Shown here one piece after another: positions 34,662-43,878 of a DNA stretch of 64,000 bases. The DNA lies in assembly GCA_002720865.1 (NCBI GenBank), contig PBIO01000018.1, forward strand, positions 62,001 through 126,000. The letters run 5' to 3'. This DNA comes from Halobacteriovorax sp. (GTDB lineage Bacteria > Bdellovibrionota > Bacteriovoracia > Bacteriovoracales > Bacteriovoracaceae). Under the pieces are notes generated by a model that saw only the letters and a program-made list of their open reading frames with translations, had not been told where the DNA came from and ran no database searches. Position 1 is the first letter of the stretch. Each line of letters begins with the position of its first letter. The position numbers were made by a program, and so were the translations under genes.

Positions 34662-35594
34662 ATGGAAAAAAGAAAAGTGATCATCGTTGGATCCGGTCCT
34701 GCGGGATATACAGCAGCTCTTTATGCGAGTAGAGCAGATTTAAAACCATTAGTTATTCTTGGGCATGAGCCTGGTGGTCAATTAACCACTACTACAGAAG
34801 TTGAAAACTTTCCTGGATTTCCGGAGGGAATTCAAGGCCCAGAGTTAATGGAAAATATGAAAAAGCAGACGGAAAGATTTGGTACTGAATACTTAGGTGC
34901 TAACGTCACTGCTGTCGACTTAAAAGAACGCCCATTTAAAGTCGTCTGTGATAATGGTAGTGAATTTCTAGCTGAAACCCTTATCATTTCAACAGGAGCA
35001 TCGGCTAAATACCTAGGTCTTCCTAATGAGAAAGAACTTATTGGAAAGGGAGTTAGTGCCTGTGCAACTTGTGATGGATTCTTTTATCGCGATAAAATTG
35101 TACATGTTGTTGGTGGCGGCGATACGGCCATGGAAGAAGCTAGCTTTCTAACAAAATTTGCTTCTAAGGTAACAGTCATTCACAGAAGAGATACGCTTAG
35201 GGCCAGTAAAACAATGCAACAAAGGTGTTTTGATAATCCTAAAATCGAATTCCTTTGGGATAGTGCCGTAAGTGAAATTCTTTTTGATGATACCGGTGTA
35301 ACGGGTATCAAAGTAAAGAATACTAAGACCGGTGAAGAGTCCACTAGAGATACTCATGGTCTTTTTATGGGGATTGGTCATTCTCCCAATACAGCTTTTC
35401 TAGAAGGCCAGATTACGACTGACGACCATGGTTTTATAATCCCTTCAAACTCACCTCATCCAGATACCAATGTGCCTGGAGTATTTGCTTGCGGCGATGT
35501 TCAAGACTCTTATTATCGTCAGGCCATTTCAGCTGCGGGAACTGGTTGTATGGCCGCAATTAGGGCCGAAAAATTCTTAGAAGACCAAGAGTAA
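34662..35594 (+). CDS. trxB: Thioredoxin-disulfide reductase
   Basis: A 310-residue low-molecular-weight thioredoxin reductase that moves electrons from NADPH via FAD to thioredoxin. Motifs are GSGPAGYTAALYASRA (FAD), the redox pair C134-x-x-C137 (SACATCDGFF), GGGDTAMEEASFL (NADPH), and the second FAD motif GVFACGDVQD. Length and layout are standard. It ends with a strong terminator. Confidence 0.97.
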   Translation: MEKRKVIIVGSGPAGYTAALYASRADLKPLVILGHEPGGQLTTTTEVENFPGFPEGIQGPELMENMKKQTERFGTEYLGANVTAVDLKERPFKVVCDNGSEFLAETLIISTGASAKYLGLPNEKELIGKGVSACATCDGFFYRDKIVHVVGGGDTAMEEASFLTKFASKVTVIHRRDTLRASKTMQQRCFDNPKIEFLWDSAVSEILFDDTGVTGIKVKNTKTGEESTRDTHGLFMGIGHSPNTAFLEGQITTDDHGFIIPSNSPHPDTNVPGVFACGDVQDSYYRQAISAAGTGCMAAIRAEKFLEDQE

Positions 35595-35630
35595 AGACCG
35601 AGTACTAAACTCACCTGACATAAATACTGC

Positions 35631-35674
35631 GAGAATCGGAAGTGACTGAAATCACCCGATTCTCTATCTTTTTT
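35631..35674 (+). terminator. Rho-independent terminator of trxB
   Basis: GAGAATCGG (35631-35639) pairs perfectly with CCGATTCTC (35656-35664), with an inner GTGA/TCAC helix, followed by TATCTTTTTT. It lies 36 bases after the trxB stop. Confidence 0.9.
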
Positions 35675-35781
35675 GGTCCTATGCTTCATTTATTTTTGAC
35701 GATGTGTAAGCGAGTTGAAAAAATTTACTAAATCGGAATCTTACGGAGTGAGATTCTTAATGGTCAACCAAGGAAGGTGCA

Positions 35782-36600
35782 GTGACCCCACTTTTTCAAT
35801 TGGAAACATTGAAGGTATTTTTGCAAATGGATGTGCGAAACCTTTATGTGGAATTCCAAGATAAAACCATAAAAAAACAATCACTTAAAGACCTCAATGA
35901 CATAATTGATTGGCTTCAAATACATATCGAAGTTGATTCAGTTCTTTTGACAACCAAACATAAAGACTTTGGTTCCGGTTGGAATGTCGAAGAGTGGAAG
36001 ACTCTAAATTCTTCTGAGGTAAATAATCAAATTGAAGAACTTAGACAGATCGTTTTTAAGCTTATCCATCTTCCCCAGACAGTTGTTGCTGACTTAAAAA
36101 GAGGGGCCAGTGGATCTAGCCTTGAGCTCGCCCTTGGGGCTGATATTAGAATTATGGAAGAAGGTGGCAGACTAGTCTTTAATCATCTTCAACAAGGAAT
36201 GGTTCCGGCCTCAGGAGGTCTTGGCTTACTAAGTTCACTTATGGGTAAGGCACAAGCAAAAAACTGGGTTCAAACTTCTCTTCCTGTTCCCATTAAGTCT
36301 TTAATCACTAGTGGTTTTTTACAAGAAGTTTATAACTTTCAAGATGGTTATACCGATACTTTATTAGATGCTATCGCTCATCAATCACCAGTTGCAAGAA
36401 TTCAGGCAAAAAGAGCTTTTGCGCAGATGATTCAATCCGATATTGCTAAGACTCAAGAAGTGGAGTCAACATTCTCCATGGCCGGATATGCAACTGGCGA
36501 TTTCTTTAAGTATCTAAGAGATAAAACTCACAAAGTTTTTATTAGTGCTAAGGAATGGAAACAAACACTAAGAGGCGAAGTTAAAGAGCCAGTTGCTTAG
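35782..36600 (+). CDS. Enoyl-CoA hydratase/isomerase (crotonase) family protein
   Basis: A 272-residue crotonase-fold protein. The oxyanion-hole region is visible as KRGASGSSLELALGADIRI, followed by FNHLQQGMVPASGGLGLL at the place of the second conserved loop. The catalytic glutamates of true enoyl-CoA hydratases are not obvious, so the reaction (hydratase, isomerase or other acyl-CoA chemistry) cannot be assigned. The start is GTG 35782 with AAGGAAGG 4-5 bases upstream. Convergent with the mevalonate operon, one base apart from mvk, but not part of it. Confidence 0.8.
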   Translation: MTPLFQLETLKVFLQMDVRNLYVEFQDKTIKKQSLKDLNDIIDWLQIHIEVDSVLLTTKHKDFGSGWNVEEWKTLNSSEVNNQIEELRQIVFKLIHLPQTVVADLKRGASGSSLELALGADIRIMEEGGRLVFNHLQQGMVPASGGLGLLSSLMGKAQAKNWVQTSLPVPIKSLITSGFLQEVYNFQDGYTDTLLDAIAHQSPVARIQAKRAFAQMIQSDIAKTQEVESTFSMAGYATGDFFKYLRDKTHKVFISAKEWKQTLRGEVKEPVA

Positions 36601-36601
36601 T

Positions 36602-37510
36602 TTACTCTGGCTTAAATTTTAAAAGAGGTCTAATTTCATAGTGACCTAAAGCATTTGAAGTTTCTTCATAGTTTTTAGTCATTCCAAGAATAAAACCACC
36701 GCCACCAGCTCCGCAAAGCTTTAAGTAGAATAGTCCTTCATCTAGTCCCTTTTTCCAAAGGTCTTGATAAAGCTTAGGAATCATAGGTGTAAAATGTCTC
36801 GATTGAAAGTCAGATAACTGTCTAAAGAATTCGAAAAGTGAATTTACGTTTCCTTCCATAAATGAAGTTATACAACCATTTGTTATTGGAAGTAGGACAC
36901 TTTGGCAAAGTTTATCAAACTCACTACCCTTACATTTCTCTAAAAAAAGATTCACAAGTGGCTCAGTTCTTCTTGGTCTTCCTGTGTTTAATAAAAAGAT
37001 AGCCCCTTCACCCATGCTATAGTCTGGAATATTGACCTGACAAACTTCAGGTCCACTACCATTAATCAACATTGGTGCATCTACATGACTAATCAACGGA
37101 TCCACCCCACTTGAGGATCCATGAAAATGACTCTCCATAAGTGAAAAACGTTTTTTTAGCTCCGAAATATTTTCCGTTTTATCTTTTGTATATTCAGAAT
37201 ATATAGCAGCAACTAGTGCTCCACTAGAGCCTAATCCATAACCCTGAGGAATCGAACTATCGAAGAATAATCCTCGACCCATATCAAACTCAAAGCGACT
37301 AATATCAAATTCAAACCCAAGCTGATCTCTTGAATCTAGTTTTTTAAGGTAGCTAGAAAAGTCCTTTAGCTCTGGATCTATAGACTTATCGGTCTTGAAG
37401 CTTAGCTCACCCCCGAATACATTATAAGGAATTGATAGGGCCATCGAATCCTTAATAACAGAGTATTCGCCGAATAAAAGTACTTTTGAATTATATTTTT
37501 TACTTAGCAC
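36602..37510 (-). CDS. mvk: Mevalonate kinase (GHMP family)
   Basis: A 302-residue GHMP kinase that phosphorylates mevalonate with ATP. The ATP loop PQGYGLGSSGALVAAIY, ESHFHGSSSGVDPLIS (matching the mevalonate-kinase form with the substrate Asp) and the C-terminal LCGAGGGGFILGM are present. The N-terminus KVLLFGEYSVIKD is typical. Last gene of the operon, overlapping mvaD by 11 bases. Among the three GHMP proteins here it is the best candidate for mevalonate kinase because of the HG.SSG.DP motif. Confidence 0.85.
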   Translation of the reverse strand: MLSKKYNSKVLLFGEYSVIKDSMALSIPYNVFGGELSFKTDKSIDPELKDFSSYLKKLDSRDQLGFEFDISRFEFDMGRGLFFDSSIPQGYGLGSSGALVAAIYSEYTKDKTENISELKKRFSLMESHFHGSSSGVDPLISHVDAPMLINGSGPEVCQVNIPDYSMGEGAIFLLNTGRPRRTEPLVNLFLEKCKGSEFDKLCQSVLLPITNGCITSFMEGNVNSLFEFFRQLSDFQSRHFTPMIPKLYQDLWKKGLDEGLFYLKLCGAGGGGFILGMTKNYEETSNALGHYEIRPLLKFKPE

Positions 37511-38525
37511 CGAAAACCTCCGGTCCCATTCCTACTTTATCATCAATCCACTTCCCTTCTTCTAATAAAGGTGAAAGCTCATTATTTACAAAATCCTTAA
37601 TTTCCGCTTTTTTCTCAAGAGGATAAAGCAGATGAATATTAGGACCTGCATCTAAGGTAAAGCAGGCCGGAATCTTAGTCTCAATTCTAAAAGCTCGAAC
37701 TTTTTCAATAATGGCTAAAGATTCAGGTTTCATCAGAATAAAGGAAGGGTTTGAGTTCATCATTAAACCGTGAAGCTCTAAGGCTTCGGTTTCAACAATT
37801 TCGCAAAATTTTAAAAGGTCCTCTTCCAACATCACTTTATATAATTCAGTAAGCCTATTTCTTGCGTTTGAAAATCTAGACTCAGCGTAGGGATGATCCA
37901 TCATCAAAGCATGCCCCTGCCGACTGCTCACTGGCTTCTCTTTAGAGGAAACTAACAAAATGGCATCTCCCCAGGAGCTCCATTTTTTAGAGAGCTCTGG
38001 AATTTCCGTCGCATATTCATCGCTAGTTCCTTCACGCCATTGGCCCCAAGTAACAACCCCACCATATAAACTTCTGCAGGCGGACCCTGAGCCAAGTCTG
38101 GCAAAGCTTGAAGCATTTTCTAGAAAGCTATTTTTATCAAGATCAAGTATCCCCTCGTTCTTAAGGAGTTCTGAAAAACAAAGTGAAAGGCTGGCCATAG
38201 AAGAAGCAGAACTAGCAATCCCCGCTGAATGAGGAAAGCTGTTTTGGCTTTCAATCTTTAAGTCGTAATTTTTTAGACTGGGGTATTTATTTTCCCATAG
38301 TGTTCGAAACGTGCTGATTTTAGTCTCGAAGTTAGGCGCGTGTTTTCCTTCAAAAAGAAATTCTGTATTACCCTTGCCCTTCTCAAACAAAACTTTTGTT
38401 CTCGTTACTGACTCACTTAAGGTAAAACTTAATGATGGGTTCTGGGGGATTTGAATATCTTTTTTTCCCCAGTACTTAACTAATGCAATATTTGAAGGTG
38501 CGATGCACTCAATGAAGTTGGTCAT
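37500..38525 (-). CDS. mvaD: Diphosphomevalonate decarboxylase
   Basis: A 341-residue ATP-dependent decarboxylase that makes isopentenyl diphosphate from mevalonate 5-diphosphate. Family residues are ALVKYWGKKD, PQNPSLSFTLS, AGIASSASSMASL, RLGSGSACRSLYGGVVTW, and the late CFTLDAGPNIHLLY. This matches true MvaD rather than the archaeal or isopentenyl-phosphate routes. It overlaps mvk by 11 bases and the upstream GHMP kinase by 17 bases, indicating tight translational coupling. Confidence 0.95.
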   Translation of the reverse strand: MTNFIECIAPSNIALVKYWGKKDIQIPQNPSLSFTLSESVTRTKVLFEKGKGNTEFLFEGKHAPNFETKISTFRTLWENKYPSLKNYDLKIESQNSFPHSAGIASSASSMASLSLCFSELLKNEGILDLDKNSFLENASSFARLGSGSACRSLYGGVVTWGQWREGTSDEYATEIPELSKKWSSWGDAILLVSSKEKPVSSRQGHALMMDHPYAESRFSNARNRLTELYKVMLEEDLLKFCEIVETEALELHGLMMNSNPSFILMKPESLAIIEKVRAFRIETKIPACFTLDAGPNIHLLYPLEKKAEIKDFVNNELSPLLEEGKWIDDKVGMGPEVFGAK

Positions 38526-39561
38526 TATTCCCTTCCCCTTGATGAGTTAAAATTAACTCATTATAAGGGATCACAACCTCTAGGCCTTTTTCTTGGAAGT
38601 AAGACCGTGTCTCTTCAAAACCTTTTTTAGAAGTTACTAAAACAAAGTCTCCTCCCCAGGCTCCAAGAGATTTTACCTCTCCCCAAAAGTCAGGAAACTT
38701 TTCTTCTTTAACTGCTTTCATACCTAAGTTTTCTGAGACTATTTTTTCATGATCTTTAATCAATAGTTCAAATTCGTCAAAGTCCTGGCATTCAAGCATT
38801 GATTTAGAGATATAACTTAGACTCTTAAATACATCGTTTGAAAATGGTCTTTTTTCACAGTAGTGGTTAATCGCTTCTCTGCTATCTTTTTTCTGACCTA
38901 AATAAACAAAATATAAGTTTTGATGAAAAGATGGCTCAAATAAAACCGGAGACCAGTGAGGCCCCTCATTGTCTTTTTCATACATGATAGGCCCTTCAGA
39001 CTGGGCACAAGCAATATCATACCCACTGCCACCGTAAGTATTAAATTGAAGCTCAAAAGGACTTACATAGGCCCATTGAGCGATATTATAAATTAACGTA
39101 GAGCTACTACCTAGGCCCCATTCAAGTGGAAAGCCAAGTCTCGTCTCCACTGTTACGTCAACACCATCTCTTAAGAAATGTGAGTTTTGTTTTCTCGCTT
39201 GTCTTAAGATCTTTTGTAGAAAAAGAACTTCTTGGCTAGGGTTTTCATCTATACAATCAAAATGCCAGAATTCAAACTTGGCCTCAAGCCAAAGTCTTCC
39301 TTCAACATCAAAACTTTTCCAGACTAGAGTTGGGTTAAAGCTTGGAGAATAATGGACTGACATACTTTGACCTACTCGTGTAGGTAGAGCGATAGACTTA
39401 GCACCATCTAAAACAAAGTACTCTCCAGTTAGTAAAAGCTTACCTTGCCCAAAATAAAAATCGTCTGAGCTTTGACCATCTAACCTTGGTCCGTCTTGGT
39501 CTTGCTCTACTAAGTATTTTAAAAGTGGATTGTCCTTTTCTGGTTGTTCCAAATTTCTCAC
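38509..39561 (-). CDS. GYDIA-type GHMP kinase, candidate phosphomevalonate kinase
   Basis: A 350-residue GHMP-superfamily protein. The N-terminus GQGKLLLTGEYFVLDGAKSIALP, the nucleotide loop WGLGSSSTLIY and the motif GGSGYDIACAQSEGP define the GYDIA subgroup otherwise typical of Bacteroidota mevalonate clusters. In this operon both flanking GHMP enzymes are assigned (mvk, mvaD), so by elimination it should phosphorylate mevalonate 5-phosphate. That assignment is inferred from context. It begins 15 bases after mvaA and overlaps mvaD. Confidence 0.8.
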   Translation of the reverse strand: MRNLEQPEKDNPLLKYLVEQDQDGPRLDGQSSDDFYFGQGKLLLTGEYFVLDGAKSIALPTRVGQSMSVHYSPSFNPTLVWKSFDVEGRLWLEAKFEFWHFDCIDENPSQEVLFLQKILRQARKQNSHFLRDGVDVTVETRLGFPLEWGLGSSSTLIYNIAQWAYVSPFELQFNTYGGSGYDIACAQSEGPIMYEKDNEGPHWSPVLFEPSFHQNLYFVYLGQKKDSREAINHYCEKRPFSNDVFKSLSYISKSMLECQDFDEFELLIKDHEKIVSENLGMKAVKEEKFPDFWGEVKSLGAWGGDFVLVTSKKGFEETRSYFQEKGLEVVIPYNELILTHQGEGNNDQLH

Positions 39562-39576
39562 AGCATATCCCCCAAA

Positions 39577-40893
39577 TTACTGATAGTTTCTTATTCCCGC
39601 TAAGAACTCACGTACACCTTGAAAAGAAATAATTTCATTTTCAAATTTTTCTTTTACGAGTTCTCTTTCTTCATCCGAGGCCTCGAGGTGATTAAGTATA
39701 TTCATAAGGTGCATTTTCATATGACCTTTTTGTATTCCTGTTGTGGTTAAAGACCGAAGAGCTCCAAAGTTCTGAGCAAGCCCTAGAGTCGCGGCAATCT
39801 CCATAAGCTTAGAAGCAGATGGTCTACCAAGCGTATCTAAACTTATTTTTGCTAATGGATGAAGTGAAGTTAATCCACCAACCGTTCCTAATGAAAGAGG
39901 AAGTTCCAGCTGAAACTTAAACCTATTACCTTCTAAGAATACATCCGTTAAACCTCGGTATACGCCATCTCTACAGGCCCAAGTATGACCACAAGCCTCA
40001 ACCGCTCTAAAGTCATTTCCAGTAGCCAATACGACGGCATCAATGCCATTAAAAATACCTTTATTATGGGTGGTAGCCCTGTTTACATCAATTTTAGCAA
40101 TACGAACTGCTCTAGAAAATTTTTCAGCAAATTCTCGACCACTCATTCCATGCCCTGGGTCTTCTAGTTCGTCGATATCGCATTCAACCCAGGCCTTTAC
40201 TCGGCAGTCTGGCGTGTAATTTGAAAGAATTGCCATGACGACTTGAATCTCAGATTCAATACCATCAAAATTATTTTCAACTAGGTCTGAGAATTTTTTA
40301 CCGATCGCTTCTAAAACGGAATTGATAAAGTTGGCTCCCATGGCATCACAAGTATTAAACTCTGCCCAAATTTGATAGTACCCAGGTTCGTCGATCGTTT
40401 TATTTCTTAAAGAAATATCAATCAGACCTCCGCCTCTTGACTTCATATTTTTGGTCAAAGGGGCAACTTCTTTAATTAGTTCTTCTTTTACTTCTTCGAA
40501 ATAATTTTCAAGGACCGATGTTTCTCCATGCCAGATAAAGTGAACCTGTCCAATTTTATTGGTGCTGATAACTTCTGTTTTGAAACCGCCTCTAGATGAC
40601 CAAAACTTTGCAGCCTTTGCTGCAGCGGCTACCACAGAGCTTTCCTCAATCACCATTGGAACACAAAGAAGCTCATCATTCATAAGAACATTGGGAACTA
40701 CTCCGTAGGGAAAGTAAAAATTAGTTAGTGTATTTTCTGAGAAATCATCAAAAATCTTTTGCTCTTCTTCGTCGTCATGCCAATAACTTTTGATAAGTTC
40801 ATTAGTGGACTTACTACCATCAAGGACTTCTTTTACAACGTAGTTGATTTTTTCGACTTTACTTAATTTTGAAAACCCTGAAACTTGTTTCAT
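39577..40893 (-). CDS. mvaA: Hydroxymethylglutaryl-CoA reductase (class II type)
   Basis: A 438-residue HMG-CoA reductase of the bacterial class II form, which interconverts HMG-CoA and mevalonate. Conserved residues are visible: the Glu in VIEESSVVAAAAKAAKFW, DVNRATTHNKGIFNGID (catalytic Lys), LATGNDFRAVEACGH (catalytic Asp) and the C-terminal GHMKMHL with the catalytic-type His. Cofactor preference cannot be read with confidence. In this operon it works in the biosynthetic direction. Its start overlaps the stop of fni by 4 bases. Confidence 0.95.
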   Translation of the reverse strand: MKQVSGFSKLSKVEKINYVVKEVLDGSKSTNELIKSYWHDDEEEQKIFDDFSENTLTNFYFPYGVVPNVLMNDELLCVPMVIEESSVVAAAAKAAKFWSSRGGFKTEVISTNKIGQVHFIWHGETSVLENYFEEVKEELIKEVAPLTKNMKSRGGGLIDISLRNKTIDEPGYYQIWAEFNTCDAMGANFINSVLEAIGKKFSDLVENNFDGIESEIQVVMAILSNYTPDCRVKAWVECDIDELEDPGHGMSGREFAEKFSRAVRIAKIDVNRATTHNKGIFNGIDAVVLATGNDFRAVEACGHTWACRDGVYRGLTDVFLEGNRFKFQLELPLSLGTVGGLTSLHPLAKISLDTLGRPSASKLMEIAATLGLAQNFGALRSLTTTGIQKGHMKMHLMNILNHLEASDEERELVKEKFENEIISFQGVREFLAGIRNYQ

Positions 40894-41918
40894 TGTATTA
40901 TTCCTTCACTGGGAGTTAAGTATTTTTCGGCCATGGCAAGCCCTTCAAGTTGTGAACTAAGGAACTCCCTAAACTCACTGTAGTCGCCTTTGGCTGCCAT
41001 TAGCATTGCCTTCGCTTGTCCATAAACACTATTACCCATGCAGCGATTCATTAGATCATAACCTTGTAGGGCGTTTTGAATCCCTCCAGATATAATGAAT
41101 TGCTTACAATTAATTTCGTTTTTCTTATTTTTAAAAGCACTATTTACAAAGCCAACCATCTCTTCGGCCGTATGACCAACGAGGGCCATCTCTCTAAAAC
41201 CTTTTTTATCTTCCGTTTGTCTTAGTTGCTCTAACCTAGAAAAATTTGTTCCGCCAAAGGCACCAAACTCAATCGCTTCAAGTTTTCGTGTCATCAGAGT
41301 TTCTAGACTTTTAGGTCCCATTCCCTGTCCGACTTCTTTGATTATAAGGGGAAAACTATTTTTCTCTAAAGCTTGGTCAATGGTTTCCAATGGACTTCTT
41401 TTTAAAAGATCTCCTTCCGGCTGAAACCATTCCTGCATTGGGTTCAAATGTATAATTAAACCGTCTGCCTTCAAGCTTGAAACAAGATGCTCAATTTTAT
41501 CCCAAGAATTATTCAACAAACTTTGTTCAACCTGTGCGATTCCAAGGTTTGCATAAAAAGGCTGGTTTCCTAAATGCTTCCTTAAATCAAAGTCAGAAAA
41601 AAATTCATCACTAGATAGTAAAGAACGACAAGAGCCAAGCCCCATACCAAGACCAAACTCTCCAGCCCCGCGGGCAAGGTTTTGGTTTATATGTCTGGCC
41701 GGTCCAGTTCCACCAGTCATGCTCGAGATCCAAAGAGGAGCATTAAGTGTCTTTCCTAAAAATTGTTTTTTCTTTGGTCCTTCTCCTGGTGTCGGATGGG
41801 ACTCAAAAAGAGGCTCGTAGTTAAAGCGCTTGTCCTTAAGAACAGATGAAATCTGAGCTTCCACAGTTAAGTCGATATGAGCGAGCTTGCGTTCAATTGA
41901 AGATGGATCTCCGTCCAT
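40890..41918 (-). CDS. fni: Type 2 isopentenyl-diphosphate delta-isomerase
   Basis: A 342-residue FMN- and NADPH-dependent IDI-2, which converts isopentenyl to dimethylallyl diphosphate. Typical segments are RKLAHIDL at the N-terminus, WISSMTGGTGPARHINQNLA, LIIHLNPMQEWFQPEGD, PLIIKEVGQGM and GGTNFSRLE with the phosphate-binding glycines. First gene of the mevalonate operon. A 12-bp palindrome lies 55 bases upstream. Confidence 0.95.
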   Translation of the reverse strand: MDGDPSSIERKLAHIDLTVEAQISSVLKDKRFNYEPLFESHPTPGEGPKKKQFLGKTLNAPLWISSMTGGTGPARHINQNLARGAGEFGLGMGLGSCRSLLSSDEFFSDFDLRKHLGNQPFYANLGIAQVEQSLLNNSWDKIEHLVSSLKADGLIIHLNPMQEWFQPEGDLLKRSPLETIDQALEKNSFPLIIKEVGQGMGPKSLETLMTRKLEAIEFGAFGGTNFSRLEQLRQTEDKKGFREMALVGHTAEEMVGFVNSAFKNKKNEINCKQFIISGGIQNALQGYDLMNRCMGNSVYGQAKAMLMAAKGDYSEFREFLSSQLEGLAMAEKYLTPSEGIIQ

Positions 41919-41972
41919 ATTTCTCCCAATTTTTCTTTTTACTACGAGGTGCGTTTTTTAGCATATTGAACA

Positions 41973-41984
41973 CATGACGTCATG
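41973..41984. promoter_or_regulatory. 12-bp palindrome upstream of the mevalonate operon
   Basis: CATGACGTCATG is a perfect palindrome. It lies upstream of a plausible TATGCT -10, near where the -35 would be, in front of fni. Its core TGACGTCA suits a dimeric regulator. Function as an operator is inference. Confidence 0.4.
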
Positions 41985-42026
41985 AAACTTTTAAAGAGTG
42001 ACGCGTGGCGCTTATAGTTGATTTTA

Positions 42027-42710
42027 CTAAAATATAATCAAAATAAACTCAGCTTTTAGATCTTTTACTTTCTTATAAAGATCCTTGGCCTTTCCCCTAA
42101 ATAAAGCTTCATTGGCCTGATTTAGGTTTAGGGCAAGAAATACCTTTTTTTGAGGACTTAGAGAGCTTAACTCTTCCATCGTTTTAGATAAACGATAAGG
42201 GGTGTCCATTAAGACCTGGGTGAAGTTATTCTTTAATATCCTTTGCCACTCCTGTTCTCTTAAATCTTTTTTGGCAGGAAGAAATCCACTGAATAGAAAT
42301 TGCTTATGACAAAAACCACTAAGTGCAATGGCGAGGGCAATAGAGTTACAAAAAGGAGTAGCAGTCACTGTTATCCCTCTTTCATGACAAGCATCCACTA
42401 ACTCTTGTCCTGGATCACAAAAGGCCGGAAGCCCCCCATCACTCATAAGATAAACAGATTTACCATTTTTCAATTCAGCTAAAAGAAGCTCTAGCTGCTC
42501 GTTTCTTGTGTGCTCATTATAAAGAACGAAATTTTCAATGGCCTCACGGGGAAGTCCCCAGTTTAGCCACCTTCTTCTTCCAGGTTTAGCGTCTTCAACA
42601 GCAATAATTGAGTTTGAATCAGTTACTGCCTTGTTTAATTCTTCAAGAGCAATAGGCTCAAGGGGGGATTCATCGTCAATAGGAGTTGGAACGAGGATTA
42701 ACTTACTCAT
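42027..42710 (-). CDS. SAM-dependent methyltransferase of the tetrapyrrole methylase fold, RsmI-like
   Basis: A 227-residue protein of the SAM-binding tetrapyrrole methylase fold. MSDGGLPAFCDPGQELVDACHERGITV corresponds to the RsmI core (DAGTPGISDPG), and FLFSGFLPAKKDLREQEW to the RsmI FxGFLP segment. RsmI methylates C1402 of 16S rRNA. This protein is shorter and lacks the C-terminal extension, so it may be an RsmI relative with another target. It overlaps the upstream U32-like gene by 8 bases and ends the operon. Confidence 0.75.
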   Translation of the reverse strand: MSKLILVPTPIDDESPLEPIALEELNKAVTDSNSIIAVEDAKPGRRRWLNWGLPREAIENFVLYNEHTRNEQLELLLAELKNGKSVYLMSDGGLPAFCDPGQELVDACHERGITVTATPFCNSIALAIALSGFCHKQFLFSGFLPAKKDLREQEWQRILKNNFTQVLMDTPYRLSKTMEELSSLSPQKKVFLALNLNQANEALFRGKAKDLYKKVKDLKAEFILIIF

Positions 42711-43878
42711 AAGAAAAATACACAGAGGCTCTCACGCTCACTCCGCCCACATGATTAACAAAGACTAAGTCTTCTCCTGATGCGGTTTTTTTATCATTAC
42801 CCGCACAGTCTTTAAGCCAGTTAACAGTTAAATATTTAGTTTTTCCATCTGGCGTTTGAAGACTCAACTGATCCCCTAGCTCTAAGTTCTTTTTGGGATT
42901 TTTTAGTTTTATGGCCAGATAGTTCTTCTTATTAACATCTAAGACCTGTCCTAAGTAGTTTTCATCTCTTCTTTGAATTCTGTGGTTCTTTAACTTCTTA
43001 AAAAGAACATCGGATTTATTTGTATTATAAAAACCTCTAATAAGTCTTGATTCAGAATTTTCTTTTATTTTTAAATACCCCTCTTCAGAAGGAGTTTTTA
43101 CTTGCTCTAAGACTAGATTAAGAAGCTCATCGCTCATAAACCTATTGTCGATTCTAAGATTAGAGATTCCTACCTCACTAAGATCTTTTAAATGATCCAA
43201 GAGACAATGATCACTTGGGAGAAACATATAAGTACCATGTCTATTTTCTAAAAGAGGAAAACCTTTGTGGGGACTCTCCTCACTTTGACCGGCAGCCTCT
43301 AGCCAATGGTTTGTATTTCCCATTTCAAGAGTACTTTCTCTATTGGATAAACCTATATTTAGTAAAAAACGAGGGGTATAGAATAATAAAATTCTTCCCA
43401 TTCCTAGAAACTCGACAGGGCATTCAAGTTTGGGAAGAAGTTCACTTAACTGTGACTTACTCCACTCAATCGACAAAATAATTCGGGAGATTCTATTTTT
43501 GCCCTTATCAAGCCAAGACTTGATTCCAGGAAAATTATGATTACCAGTTTCTAAGTTTAGATGAAGATTGTGGTTTGTGTTTTCTAAACACCAATTTATG
43601 GCCCCAGGGTCTTGAACTCTAATAGCATCAAAATTATCTAGCTCTATTTTTTTAAAAAAATTAATGGCCTGAACAAAATCTTTTTCTACCATTAAGATAT
43701 CCCATTCAAGGTATACCTTATGCCCTAGTGCTTTGGCTTTTTGACTCAATTTATTTGTTTTATCTAAATCTAATTTTCCAAACCTAGAGAGCATCGATGG
43801 CTCAACAATAAAATCAGTATTTGAAAACTTCTCTAATTCAATGGATTCTGTAAGGTATAAAATGGGAGACATTAGCAA
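42703..43878 (-). CDS. Divergent peptidase-U32-like protein
   Basis: A 391-residue protein with the U32 layout: a TIM-barrel-like N-terminal part (DAIRVQDPGAINWCLEN, LHLNLETGNHN), a central RISRIILSIEWSKSQLSELLPKL segment like the VLARELSL strand of U32 proteins, and a C-terminal OB-like domain (VLDVNKKNYLAIKLKN). It has lost the usual cluster of cysteines, keeping only scattered ones, so an iron-sulfur site is unlikely. It sits between a canonical U32 gene and the methylase with short overlaps. It may form a heterodimer with the canonical one. Confidence 0.65.
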   Translation of the reverse strand: MLMSPILYLTESIELEKFSNTDFIVEPSMLSRFGKLDLDKTNKLSQKAKALGHKVYLEWDILMVEKDFVQAINFFKKIELDNFDAIRVQDPGAINWCLENTNHNLHLNLETGNHNFPGIKSWLDKGKNRISRIILSIEWSKSQLSELLPKLECPVEFLGMGRILLFYTPRFLLNIGLSNRESTLEMGNTNHWLEAAGQSEESPHKGFPLLENRHGTYMFLPSDHCLLDHLKDLSEVGISNLRIDNRFMSDELLNLVLEQVKTPSEEGYLKIKENSESRLIRGFYNTNKSDVLFKKLKNHRIQRRDENYLGQVLDVNKKNYLAIKLKNPKKNLELGDQLSLQTPDGKTKYLTVNWLKDCAGNDKKTASGEDLVFVNHVGGVSVRASVYFSYE

